A DNA stretch of 12,963 nucleotides from an uncultured Clostridia bacterium (GCA_947629275.1 CANRDG010000043.1:1-12963); one strand, 5' to 3'. Positions 1-7,310 are shown, counted from the first letter of the stretch. Translations and numbers: made by a program. The notes: generated by a model not told the origin, from the sequence alone.

Positions 1-1641
1 ATGACCGAGGAGGAGCTTGAAAACAACCTCGGAACTATTGCGCAGAGCGGTTCGCTGGCCTTCAAGACGGACAACGAGCTGGGTGATGAGTCGCAGATAA
101 TAGGTCAGTTCGGCGTTGGTTTTTACTCTGCGTTCATGGTGGCAAAGGAAGTTACCGTGCGCTCGAAGGCTTTCGGCAGCGATAAGGCTTACGAGTGGAA
201 GTCGGCAGGCGTTGACGGCTACACCATTGACGAATGTGACAAGCAGGACGTCGGCACGGAGATAATACTTACGCTGAAAGACGATACCGACGACGAGAAG
301 TATTCTAAATATCTCGATCAGTATCAGATACAGTCGCTTGTTAAGAAGTATTCGGATTATATACGCTTCCCTATCAAGACGGAAGTTGAGCACCAGCATT
401 ATGACGACGACGGCAACCCGACAGAAGTACACCGCGAGATAAAGACTATAAACAGCATGGTACCGCTGTGGAAGAAGAACAAGTCGGAGCTTACGGACGA
501 CGACTACAACAGCTTTTACGCTGACAAGTTCGGCGATTTTTATCCGCCTGCCGCGCACATTCACACCCACAATGAGGGTGTTGCTTCTTATGATGCGCTG
601 CTGTTCATACCCTCAAAAACGCCGTTTGACTATTACTCAAAGGATTTTGAAAAGGGCTTGCAGCTGTACTCGTCGGGAGTTATGATAATGGAGAAATGCG
701 AAGATCTGCTGCCCGATTATTTCAGCTTTGTAAGAGGCTTGGTAGACAGCGAGGACCTTTCACTGAACATCTCGCGCGAGCTTTTGCAGCACGACAAGCA
801 GGTAAAGCTTATTGCTAAAACTCTTGAAAAGACGATAAAGAACGAGCTTACCAAAATGCTGAAAAACGACCGCGAAAAGTACGAGGAGTTTTATTCAAAC
901 TTTGGTTTGCAGTTTAAGTTCGGCATATATCAGTCGTTCGGCGCGAACAGAGACATACTGAAAGACCTGCTTTTGTTCCACAGCTCATTCAGCGACAAAA
1001 AGACCACTTTGGAAGAATATGTTTCGCGCATGAAAGAGGGTCAGGAGAACATTTTCTACGCTTGCGGCGACAGCATTGCACGTATTGAAAAGCTGCCGCA
1101 GACGGAGCTTGTAAAGGACAAGGGCTACGAGATACTGTACTTTACCGACGAGGTTGACGAGTTTGCTATAAAGGTGCTTATAGACTATGACGGCAAGAAG
1201 TTCAAGTCCGTTTCGGACAGCGACCTTGATCTTGAAACTAAGGAGGAAAAAGAGGAGAGCAAGAAGCAGACCGAAAGCTGCAAGGATATGTTCGGATTTA
1301 TGAAGGACGTTCTTGGCGACAAGGTAAAAGAAGTAAGGCTTTCTTCGAGGCTGAAAAGCGCGCCTGTATGTCTTTCCAGCAACGGAGCGCTCTCGATGGA
1401 CATGGAAAAGGTACTCAATTCTATGCCGCAGAACGCTGACAAGCAGGTAAAAGCTGAAAAAGCTTTGGAGCTCAACGGCTCTCACCCGATATTTGAAAAG
1501 CTGAAAGCGCTTTACGAAAGCGACAAGGATATGCTTACAAAGTACACGAAGCTTTTGTACAGCCAGGCGCTGCTTATAGAGGGCATTTCGATAGAAGACC
1601 CGGTGGAGCTTTCCAACATGATATGCGACCTGATGGTATGA
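1..1641 (+). CDS. htpG: Molecular chaperone HtpG (bacterial Hsp90), 5'-truncated by window
   Basis: ATP-dependent cytosolic chaperone of the Hsp90 family that refolds and matures client proteins as a dimer. The frame is open from base 1. The first Met aligns with the Met of the family's DNGxGM nucleotide-binding motif (about residue 85 of E. coli HtpG), so roughly 84 N-terminal residues, including the Bergerat-fold Glu/Asn helix, lie upstream and base 1 is not the true start. Visible family hallmarks are the ATP-lid segment LGTIAQSG at residues 10-17, GQFGVGFYSAF at about 35-45, the middle-domain segments YSDYIRFPI, PLWKKNKSEL and LYSSGVMIMEKCEDLLPDYFSFVRGLVDSEDLSLNISRELLQ (pieces of the client/catalytic-loop region), and a C-terminal dimerisation domain ending near residue 546. 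There is no MEEVD tail, as expected for bacteria. It is followed by a hairpin terminator and faces the SOD locus. Identification is secure. Confidence 0.97.
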   Translation: MTEEELENNLGTIAQSGSLAFKTDNELGDESQIIGQFGVGFYSAFMVAKEVTVRSKAFGSDKAYEWKSAGVDGYTIDECDKQDVGTEIILTLKDDTDDEKYSKYLDQYQIQSLVKKYSDYIRFPIKTEVEHQHYDDDGNPTEVHREIKTINSMVPLWKKNKSELTDDDYNSFYADKFGDFYPPAAHIHTHNEGVASYDALLFIPSKTPFDYYSKDFEKGLQLYSSGVMIMEKCEDLLPDYFSFVRGLVDSEDLSLNISRELLQHDKQVKLIAKTLEKTIKNELTKMLKNDREKYEEFYSNFGLQFKFGIYQSFGANRDILKDLLLFHSSFSDKKTTLEEYVSRMKEGQENIFYACGDSIARIEKLPQTELVKDKGYEILYFTDEVDEFAIKVLIDYDGKKFKSVSDSDLDLETKEEKEESKKQTESCKDMFGFMKDVLGDKVKEVRLSSRLKSAPVCLSSNGALSMDMEKVLNSMPQNADKQVKAEKALELNGSHPIFEKLKALYESDKDMLTKYTKLLYSQALLIEGISIEDPVELSNMICDLMV

Positions 1642-1654
1642 CAATAAAAAATGC

Positions 1655-1688
1655 GACCGACTCTGCTTTTATGCAAAGTCGGTCTTTT
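1655..1688. terminator. Bidirectional intrinsic terminator between htpG and the SOD locus
   Basis: An 8-bp perfect stem (GACCGACT at 1655-1662 with AGTCGGTC at 1677-1684) is followed by TTTT on the plus strand. On the minus strand the same stem is followed by a GCATTTTTT run (1645-1654), so it can end both htpG and the converging SOD transcript. It starts 14 bases after the htpG stop codon. Confidence 0.85.
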
Positions 1689-1711
1689 GATTTTGAAGAT
1701 ATGTACGGAAA

Positions 1712-2222
1712 CTATCTTGCTACGCTTCTTATGATACCGCAGGCGATCTTTTTACCTGAATTGCCGGAGGGCTGAGTTGAAAGGTCGTCCGGCTTGTCGT
1801 GAATAATAACTGTTTTTCCCAGAACCTCATCGACTGTAAATCTGTTCGTCATAAAAATAGACAGCACATTTCCGTTATTTGCAAAAAAGCGGCGGCAGAT
1901 CGCCCGAATGTGACGGGTGCTCACAGTTTTGCGTATCATAGTGTTTCAGCGCCGAAGCAAACGGATCATCTGCGTTGCCTGTACATGATGTTCCGCTGTG
2001 GATATGGAAGCCGAAAAATCTGTTGCCGCACGGAGCGTTATCGCTTGGCAGCCCCATTACCTGTGCATATACTACCGTGCCGCTTTGCGTGCCGTAAAAC
2101 TGAACTATGCCATATATATCGGGGTACTCGTCGCTCCCGTTTATGACTGCCGCTGCCTGCGGCTTGCTTTGAAGCAGCATAACTATAGGCAGATTGTCGT
2201 CCTTGCCCATTTTTATATTCAT
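1712..2222 (-). pseudogene. Cu/Zn superoxide dismutase, frameshifted (sodC-like)
   Basis: Homologue of copper-zinc superoxide dismutase, which converts superoxide to oxygen and hydrogen peroxide. The gene begins at ATG 2222 behind an AGGGGTG site (2231-2237). It encodes the HIH copper ligands (FGFHIHSG), the cysteine of the subunit disulfide (GTSCTGN), the metal-bridging and zinc His residues in HYDTQNCEHPSHSGD, and the GDLPPL motif. It then hits a stop at 1875-1877. The rest of the domain continues in another frame to the stop at 1712: NNGNVLSIF, RFTVDEVLGKTVIIH (last Cu ligand), DDLSTQPSGNSG and KKIACGII (second Cys). One surplus base in the A6 run at 1883-1888 (T6 in the coding strand) explains the break; with five, a 169-aa protein results. 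No signal peptide is visible, so the intact form would be cytoplasmic. It could be a genuine pseudogene, a phase-variable state or a sequence error. Confidence 0.85.
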
Positions 2223-2243
2223 GATAATATCACCCCTAAGAAC

Positions 2244-2273
2244 ATTGTATGTTAAAGGAATGAAAGGTGTTAA
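2244..2273 (-). promoter_or_regulatory. Candidate sigma-A promoter for the SOD locus
   Basis: On the minus strand, TTAACA (2268-2273) and TACAAT (2244-2249) are separated by 18 bp. Each hexamer is one mismatch from consensus. It lies between the rpoD terminator and the SOD start. The predicted transcript would begin almost at the ribosome binding site, which lowers confidence. Confidence 0.45.
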
Positions 2274-2284
2274 ATCGCATATGC

Positions 2285-2316
2285 AAAAACGTCCGCACGA
2301 AATATCACGCGCGGAC
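2285..2316 (-). terminator. Intrinsic terminator of the dgt-dnaG-rpoD operon
   Basis: On the minus strand a 9-bp stem (6 perfect GC-rich pairs GTCCGC/GCGGAC, then one G-U and two more pairs) closes an 8-nt loop. It is followed by GTTTTT (run at 2285-2289). It lies about 55 bases after the rpoD stop and just ahead of the SOD promoter. Confidence 0.85.
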
Positions 2317-2370
2317 ATTAAAATTTACGACAGATACTATGTACTTCCATGCTTTTATGGCATGGCGTTT

Positions 2371-3477
2371 TTATTCAAGGTAATCTTTCAGCTTGTTGTA
2401 ACGAACGGGCTGGCGAAGTCTTCTCAGAGCCTTTGCCTCTATCTGCCTTATGCGCTCTCTGGTAACGTTGAAACGCTGACCCACTTCTTCAAGCGTGCGC
2501 GAACGTCCGTCCTCCAGTCCGAAACGAAGTCTCAAAACGGCTTCTTCACGGGGGCTGAGGGTAGAAAGCACTTGATTTATCTGCTCTTTCAGCAAAACCT
2601 GAGATGCCTTGTCGGCTGGCGCGGGGGCGTTCTCGTCCTCGATAAAATCGCCAAGGTGGGAATCCTCCTCCTCGCCTATGGGCGTTTCAAGCGACACAGG
2701 GTCTTGTGCGATACGCATTATCTCCCGTACTTTTTCTTCGGTCATTTCAAGTTTGGCGGCTATCTGCTCAGGGGTAGGGTCTTTGCCGTTTTCATGCAGC
2801 AGCTGCGACGAAGCTTTCTTTACCTTTGTTATGGTCTCCACCATATGAACCGGTATTCTTATAGTTCTTGCCTGATCGGCTATGGCTCTGGTTATTGCCT
2901 GTCTTATCCACCATGTGGCATAGGTAGAAAATTTGAAGCCCTTTGTATAGTCAAACTTCTCTACAGCCTTTATAAGACCCAAGTTGCCCTCCTGGATAAG
3001 ATCAAGAAAGCTCATTCCCCTGCCGACATACTTTTTGGCAATAGAAACTACAAGTCTTAAATTTGCTTCAGAAAGGCGCTTTCTTGCAGCGGCGGCTTTC
3101 TTGGGGTCGCTGCACATTATCATTTCGGCAAGCTGTACTTCCTCGTCGGCGGTCAGCAGCGGAACTCTGCCTATCTCTTTAAGATAGATCTTTACGGGGT
3201 CGTCGATACCTATGGCATCGGCAGTCATGGCATAATCAATGTCATCTCCGGTGAGGTCTTCCTCCAGAGGGATATTCATAAGGTCGTCGTCATCGGGAAC
3301 GATATCGTCGATTATTTTGATGTTGAAGTTGTTGCAGGTCTCATAGAAAACATCTATCTGTTCAAGGTCGTAATCAAGGCGTTCCAGCGCGTTTGTTATC
3401 TCGCGCGTGGTGAGCGAGCCTGTCGCCTTTCCTTTTTCCAGCAGGTTTTCAATGATCTTAGAGCTTTCACTGTTCAT
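2371..3477 (-). CDS. rpoD: RNA polymerase primary sigma factor RpoD (SigA)
   Basis: Housekeeping sigma-70 factor that directs RNA polymerase to promoters with -35 and -10 hexamers. At 368 aa it matches the short Firmicute SigA type rather than the roughly 610-aa enterobacterial form. Domains seen: region 1.1 (about 1-80, acidic); region 1.2 DPVKIYLKEIGRVPLLT at 93-109; region 2 at about 134-204, including NLRLVVSIAKKYVGRG, the core-binding DLIQEGNLGLIKAVEKFDY and the -10 recognition and melting helix KFSTYATWWIRQAI; region 3 at about 213-290; region 4 at 298-368 with the -35 helix-turn-helix TLEEVGQRFNVTRERIRQIE. The ATG start is supported by GGAGGAAT a few bases upstream. It is the last gene of the operon, 45 bases after dnaG, and is followed by a strong terminator. 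The many consensus-like promoters in this window fit recognition by this factor. Confidence 0.98.
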   Translation of the reverse strand: MNSESSKIIENLLEKGKATGSLTTREITNALERLDYDLEQIDVFYETCNNFNIKIIDDIVPDDDDLMNIPLEEDLTGDDIDYAMTADAIGIDDPVKIYLKEIGRVPLLTADEEVQLAEMIMCSDPKKAAAARKRLSEANLRLVVSIAKKYVGRGMSFLDLIQEGNLGLIKAVEKFDYTKGFKFSTYATWWIRQAITRAIADQARTIRIPVHMVETITKVKKASSQLLHENGKDPTPEQIAAKLEMTEEKVREIMRIAQDPVSLETPIGEEEDSHLGDFIEDENAPAPADKASQVLLKEQINQVLSTLSPREEAVLRLRFGLEDGRSRTLEEVGQRFNVTRERIRQIEAKALRRLRQPVRYNKLKDYLE

Positions 3478-3498
3478 TATAATTCCTCCGATCTTAAA

Positions 3499-3518
3499 GA
3501 TAAAGTCTGTCCTTTATC
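3499..3518 (-). other. Small hairpin in the dnaG-rpoD intergenic gap
   Basis: A perfect 7-bp inverted repeat, GATAAAG/CTTTATC with a 6-nt loop, fills much of the 45-base gap between dnaG and rpoD. On the transcript it is followed by a short TTT and then the rpoD ribosome binding site. The stem is AT-rich and lacks a long T tract, so it is unlikely to be a full terminator. A role in RNA processing or mild attenuation between the two genes is possible but is inference. Confidence 0.5.
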
Positions 3519-3522
3519 GGCG

Positions 3523-5277
3523 TTACTTTAAACTGTTCCTTTTCTTTCTGGCAAGCTGCGCAAGGTCCGTTTCTCCGCCAATTAGCTCATCGCTGTGGTG
3601 AAGCAGCAAATTTATGTAATCTTCCGCCGCTCTTTCATCTATTATAATATCCTTTTGAAGATTGAATATCCGCGAAAGTCTGCCCATTTCGTCTATTTCA
3701 AAATGCTCATTCAGCGAAGAGAGAGTCAGCCCCTGCGCTCCGTCAGGTCGTATGCAAAGCAGATCGTACAGCTTTCTGTAAAGCTTTGTGGGGAAATGCT
3801 CGGCACTTAGCCTTTGCGAAACTTTGGTTAGTTTATCGGGGTGCGCTATGATGAAAGACAGCAGCCCCTCCTGCGCTTTTGTGAGCTTATTGTTGATGGC
3901 AGGCTCACCGCTTTTTACATCTGTTTGCGATGCCACAGCCGCCATTGTCTGCTGCCACTGCCTGCGTTTACTTTGGTAGCTGCGTTTTTTAAGAATATCG
4001 TCAATATTCTCCGAAATAACGGTCTGCGAAATCTTCTGCTCGTCAGATATTTTTGAGATATACACTTCCCTTTCCAGTCGGTTGGGTATGTCAGCAAGCA
4101 CTTCGCACACACGTTTAAGATAATCAACCTTGCCCAGATCGCTGTCCATATCAATACCCTGCTCACAGCGTTTAAGATTGTATGCTACTGCTCCGTCCGA
4201 ATTGTCAAGAAGATATGCAAATCTGTCTTTGCCGTATTTAAGAATATATTCATCGGGATCTTTAGCGCCTTTCATGTCGATAACTTTGCTCTTTATACCC
4301 ACCTGCGAAAGCATGGTTATCGCCTTGTCAGAAGCCGCTCTTCCTGCTCCGTCCGCATCGTAACAGATCACAACTTCATCGGCATACTGCGCTATCATTC
4401 TTGCGTGTTCTTCCGTCAAAGAAGTTCCGCAGGTAGCCACCGAGTTTTCAAACCCAGCCTGATTTAGCGAAACGACGTCCATATTGCCCTCGCACAAAAG
4501 CAGCCTTTTGGTCTTGGCGGCTGTCATTTTTGCAAAGTTCATGGAGAACAGAAAATTGCTCTTTTTATAAATTATAGTTTCTTTTGAATTAAGGTACTTT
4601 CTTTTATCGTCGCCCAGCGTTCTGCCGCCAAAGCCTACAATATGCCCCTGCAAGTCTATAAACGGAAACATTACCCTGTTCATAAAGAAATCATAAGTAC
4701 CGCCGCTTCTTGAAGACCTTGCGATAAGGCTTGCACTTTCAAGTTCCGCATCGCTGAAGCCCTCCGCTCTCATATAATCGCGCAGAGTGGTCCAGCTGGT
4801 ATTTGCAAAGCCTATGCCGTATTTTGTGATAGTCGCAGGTGTAAGACCGCGCTTTTTAAGATACTGCCGCGCCGCCAGACCGTTTTCGCCGCGCAGGTTG
4901 TCAAAGAAAAATCTCGCGGCTTTTTTGTTCATTTCATAAAGCCGTTGCTTGCGCCTTGTAAAGTCGTCGCCCTTCGCAACTTCTTCGGGCATAGGGAGCC
5001 CTGCTCTTTCGGCAAGCTTTTTGACAGCCTCTATATAACTCAGGTTCTCCATTTTCATAACAAAAGTTATAACGTCTCCCCCTGCCTGACAGCCAAAGCA
5101 ATAAAAGCTCTCGGTATCGGGGTACACGGTAAACGACGGCGTTCTGTCGGGCTGGTGGAACGGGCATCTGCACTTGAAAAGCCTGCCTGCACGCTCCAGC
5201 GAAACATAAGAAGAAATAACCTCGTCTATTCTGTTTGCAGAGCGCAGCTTATACATAAATTCTTCCGGCAGCGGCAT
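3523..5277 (-). CDS. dnaG: DNA primase DnaG
   Basis: Makes the short RNA primers for lagging-strand synthesis and interacts with the replicative helicase. At 584 aa it is of normal length. Domains: a zinc-binding module at about 36-68 with CPFH (Cys38, His41), RTPSF and YCFGC (Cys60, Cys63); the primase core at about 110-250; a Toprim domain at about 255-345 with the conserved Glu in LLCEGNMDVVSL and the metal-binding Asp residues of VVICYDADGAG; and a C-terminal helicase-interaction region from about 440. Start choice: the frame can be extended three codons to a GTG at 5286, but that codon lies inside the AGGGGTG ribosome binding site (5284-5290). The ATG at 5277 is spaced 8 bases from AGGGG and is preferred. 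It is the middle gene of the dgt-dnaG-rpoD operon, starting 15 bases after the dgt stop. Confidence 0.97.
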   Translation of the reverse strand: MPLPEEFMYKLRSANRIDEVISSYVSLERAGRLFKCRCPFHQPDRTPSFTVYPDTESFYCFGCQAGGDVITFVMKMENLSYIEAVKKLAERAGLPMPEEVAKGDDFTRRKQRLYEMNKKAARFFFDNLRGENGLAARQYLKKRGLTPATITKYGIGFANTSWTTLRDYMRAEGFSDAELESASLIARSSRSGGTYDFFMNRVMFPFIDLQGHIVGFGGRTLGDDKRKYLNSKETIIYKKSNFLFSMNFAKMTAAKTKRLLLCEGNMDVVSLNQAGFENSVATCGTSLTEEHARMIAQYADEVVICYDADGAGRAASDKAITMLSQVGIKSKVIDMKGAKDPDEYILKYGKDRFAYLLDNSDGAVAYNLKRCEQGIDMDSDLGKVDYLKRVCEVLADIPNRLEREVYISKISDEQKISQTVISENIDDILKKRSYQSKRRQWQQTMAAVASQTDVKSGEPAINNKLTKAQEGLLSFIIAHPDKLTKVSQRLSAEHFPTKLYRKLYDLLCIRPDGAQGLTLSSLNEHFEIDEMGRLSRIFNLQKDIIIDERAAEDYINLLLHHSDELIGGETDLAQLARKKRNSLK

Positions 5278-5292
5278 TTCATTCACCCCTTT

Positions 5293-6288
5293 TTACAGCG
5301 CCGACCAACCTTTCGGCACAAATATCTCGTTAAATTCCTTAATGGCAAAGCCGTCGGTCATTCCTGCTATGTAGTCGCACACTGCTCTGTCCTTGCCGTA
5401 TTTTTCAGCCAGATCGCGGTACAGCGGCGGCATATTGCCTATATCGTTATAGTAATACTCATACAGCTTTGCGATAAGTCCGCCCGTTTTGTCCTCTTCC
5501 GCTTTGCACAACGGATTTGTATACACCTTTTCAAACATAAACATATGCAGCAAGTCGTGAGCCTGTTTGACGCTATCGGGTATCGCTATATTTTCCGCTC
5601 CGTTTTGGGCAATTGCTTCCACCAAAGTAGTTATCCTGCGGCTTTTTGAGTTGCCCAGAACATCGGTAGCTTCTTTCGGCAGGTCGCTTTCTTTGATTAT
5701 CCCTGCTCTTATAGAATCGTCTATGTCATGGTTAATATACGCTATAACGTCCGCCAACCGCACAACACAGCCTTCTCTGGTCTCGGCGGTCTGATTTGTA
5801 TGCTTTAAAATACCGTCGCGGACTTCATATGTAAGGTCAAGACCTTTACCGTCTTTTTCAATAACATCAACAACGCGGAGGCTTTGCTCGTAATGCTTAA
5901 AACCTTCGGGACAAAGCTTATCCAAAGCTCTCTCCCCTGCGTGACCGAAAGGTGTATGCCCGAGGTCGTGACCCAGCGCTATTGCCTCGGTCAGGTCTTC
6001 ATTCAGCGCCAGTGCACGCGCGATAGTTCTAGCTATCTGCGAAACTTCAAGGGTATGCGTGAGCCGCGTGCGGTAGTGGTCGCCTGCCGGTATCAAAAAC
6101 ACCTGAGTTTTATGTTTCAGCCTGCGAAAGGCGTTGCTGTGCAGTATCCTGTCTCTGTCACGCTGAAACTCTGTGCGCAAATTGTCAGGCGGCACGGGTG
6201 TTTGTCTGCCCTTGGTATCGCAAGATCTACAGGCATACTCAGACAAAAAGCGTTTTTCATTTTGTTCTGTATGTTCTCTTGGCAGCAC
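5293..6288 (-). CDS. dgt: dGTPase-like HD-domain deoxynucleoside triphosphate hydrolase
   Basis: Belongs to the HD-superfamily dNTP triphosphohydrolases (deoxyguanosinetriphosphate triphosphohydrolase-like), which cleave dNTPs to deoxynucleoside and triphosphate and so adjust the dNTP pool. Seen, numbered from the chosen start: FQRDRDRILHSNAFRRLKHK at about 41-60; the HD metal site with His78 in RTRLTHTLEVSQIAR and His107-Asp108 in ALGHDLGHTPFGHAGE; and a further Asp in VVRLADVIAYINHDIDD at about 180. Start choice: the frame opens at a TTG (6327) with no ribosome binding site. GTG at 6288 lies 7 bases after a GGGGGT stretch and gives an N-terminus (LPREHTEQNE) resembling clostridial relatives, so 331 aa is preferred. 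It leads the operon with dnaG and rpoD. Exact substrate preference cannot be read from sequence, and the start is moderately certain. Confidence 0.92.
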   Translation of the reverse strand: MLPREHTEQNEKRFLSEYACRSCDTKGRQTPVPPDNLRTEFQRDRDRILHSNAFRRLKHKTQVFLIPAGDHYRTRLTHTLEVSQIARTIARALALNEDLTEAIALGHDLGHTPFGHAGERALDKLCPEGFKHYEQSLRVVDVIEKDGKGLDLTYEVRDGILKHTNQTAETREGCVVRLADVIAYINHDIDDSIRAGIIKESDLPKEATDVLGNSKSRRITTLVEAIAQNGAENIAIPDSVKQAHDLLHMFMFEKVYTNPLCKAEEDKTGGLIAKLYEYYYNDIGNMPPLYRDLAEKYGKDRAVCDYIAGMTDGFAIKEFNEIFVPKGWSAL

Positions 6289-6419
6289 ATTCCCCACCCC
6301 CGATTTATCTGATACATTTGACAGCAAAATTTATTTTACATAATAATATACAATCAAAAATGCTTTTCACCTCTGAAAAACGAGGCTCCACTTATAATTT
6401 TGTAGACAATTACAATATT
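6289..6419. other. AT-rich gap between the YigZ-family gene and dgt
   Basis: A 131-base gap very rich in A and T, most likely holding the promoter of the dgt-dnaG-rpoD operon. I see several -10-like hexamers on the minus strand (TAAAAT, TATTAT) but none paired with a good -35 at 16-18 bp, so no promoter is assigned. A weak 4-bp hairpin (CCTC/GAGG, around 6371-6387) has no T run and is not a convincing terminator. Confidence 0.4.
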
Positions 6420-7040
6420 TTATGCAAAATCGGCAGAAAAAATGTCCGATATGTCAATAGAAGACTTGCCGCCCGTTATATCTATAAGCTTTTTGCAAAA
6501 TTCTTCTGACTTTTCGGCTTTCACTAGCATACTAAGGCGCACATCGCTGCCGAAATCGCTTTCAAGCACCTTTACTTCAAATTCGGGCAATACATACGAG
6601 ATTTTGCCGTAAAAGCCATAGGCGCAGCGGCAGTCTATCTGCACGGCGTCGCACATGACCTTTAATTCTGCGTTGTCAAGGGCTTTTGCACACGCGGTAG
6701 AATACGCCCTTACAAGTCCGTTTGCGCCCAGCAGCACGCCGCCGAAATACCTTGTCACCACCGCGCAGACGTCAGTAACTCCCCTTTTCAAAAGCACATC
6801 GAGCACGGGCACACCCCCGGTTCCCTGCGGTTCGCCGTCATCGCTGTAACGGGTAGTATTGTTTTCCCTGAGCACATAAGCATAGACGTTATGCCGCGCC
6901 TTGCGGTTTTCAGCCTTTACGCTGTTTATAAACTCCACCGCCTGCTGCTCAGTCTGCACGGGGCAAACGGCTGCTATAAACTGCGACTTTTTCTCCTCGT
7001 ACTCCCCTGCTGCTTTTTCTGCCAATGTTGTATATCCCAT
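6420..7040 (-). CDS. YigZ/IMPACT family protein (UPF0029)
   Basis: Member of the YigZ/IMPACT family, related to the translation-linked IMPACT proteins of eukaryotes. The bacterial members' role is not firmly known. The product is 206 aa, the usual length for YigZ. The N-terminal UPF0029 domain (about 1-125) carries the signature KARHNVYAYVLREN, RYSDDGEPQGTGG (about 64-76) and VVTRYFGGVLLGANGLVRAYS (about 94-114). The C-terminal part (about 135-200) fits the smaller alpha/beta domain (DUF1949 type) found in bacterial versions. Start choice: the frame runs upstream to 7250 but there overlaps rpmE and makes no family-like sequence. The ATG at 7040 (MGYTTLAEKAAGEYEEKKSQF) has an AGGGTGA site and matches the family N-terminus. 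It lies directly downstream of the rpmE terminator, so its transcription may depend on read-through or on an unseen promoter. Confidence 0.93.
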   Translation of the reverse strand: MGYTTLAEKAAGEYEEKKSQFIAAVCPVQTEQQAVEFINSVKAENRKARHNVYAYVLRENNTTRYSDDGEPQGTGGVPVLDVLLKRGVTDVCAVVTRYFGGVLLGANGLVRAYSTACAKALDNAELKVMCDAVQIDCRCAYGFYGKISYVLPEFEVKVLESDFGSDVRLSMLVKAEKSEEFCKKLIDITGGKSSIDISDIFSADFA

Positions 7041-7050
7041 ATCTCTCACC

Positions 7051-7088
7051 CTTAAATAAAGCAACAGCCCGTCGCCAAAGCAACGGGC
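7051..7088 (-). terminator. Terminator after rpmE
   Basis: On the minus strand a 9-bp stem (7080-7088 with 7067-7075, GCCCGT/ACGGGC core plus one G-U and two GC pairs) with a TTTG tetraloop is followed by an interrupted T-rich stretch (TGTTGCTTTATTT). It lies 13 bases after the rpmE stop and ends only about ten bases ahead of the YigZ-family start. Confidence 0.75.
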
Positions 7089-7101
7089 AGCTATTATAAC
7101 G

Positions 7102-7302
7102 TCAGTCAAGATTGAAACGCTTCTTGAATCTGTCAACACGTCCTCCTGTATCAACAAGCTTCTGCTTACCTGTAAAGAACGGGTGACACTTTGAACAAAT
7201 TTCAACGTGTATATCCTTCTTTGTGGAACGCGTTTTGATAACGTTGCCACAGTGGCAGGTTATCGTGGTCTCCTCGTACTTAGGGTGGATACCTTCCTTC
7301 AT
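7102..7302 (-). CDS. rpmE: 50S ribosomal protein L31, zinc-binding type
   Basis: Large-subunit ribosomal protein that bridges the 50S and 30S subunits. At 66 aa the length is typical. The start MKEGIHPKY and the family-typical FFTGKQKLVDTGGRVDRFKKRF segment are present. Four cysteines in CxC (Cys16, Cys18) and CxxC (Cys36, Cys39) arrangement mark the zinc-containing C+ form, which in other bacteria is swapped for a zinc-free paralogue under zinc starvation; no paralogue is visible here. A strong GGAAGGAGG site (7311-7319) precedes the ATG. Upstream lie a near-consensus promoter and a roughly 90-base leader with two conflicting stems (separate entry), and a terminator follows, so it is probably mostly a monocistronic unit. 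Confidence 0.98.
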   Translation of the reverse strand: MKEGIHPKYEETTITCHCGNVIKTRSTKKDIHVEICSKCHPFFTGKQKLVDTGGRVDRFKKRFNLD

Positions 7303-7310
7303 TATATTTC

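Noticed and set aside
985..1644. 219-codon open frame on the minus strand opposite htpG
   Set aside because: It lies wholly within the conserved htpG coding region, has no ribosome site or recognisable domain, and its composition is that of an antisense shadow.
2194..3060. 288-codon plus-strand open frame over the SOD start and rpoD
   Set aside because: It runs antisense to conserved rpoD regions 2-4 and resembles no family. It exists only because the rpoD codons lack stops on the other strand.
7041..7250. N-terminal extension of the YigZ-family protein to an ATG at 7250
   Set aside because: It would overlap rpmE by about 150 bases, cross the terminator hairpin and add sequence unlike the family. 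The ATG at 7040 has a proper ribosome site and the family N-terminus.
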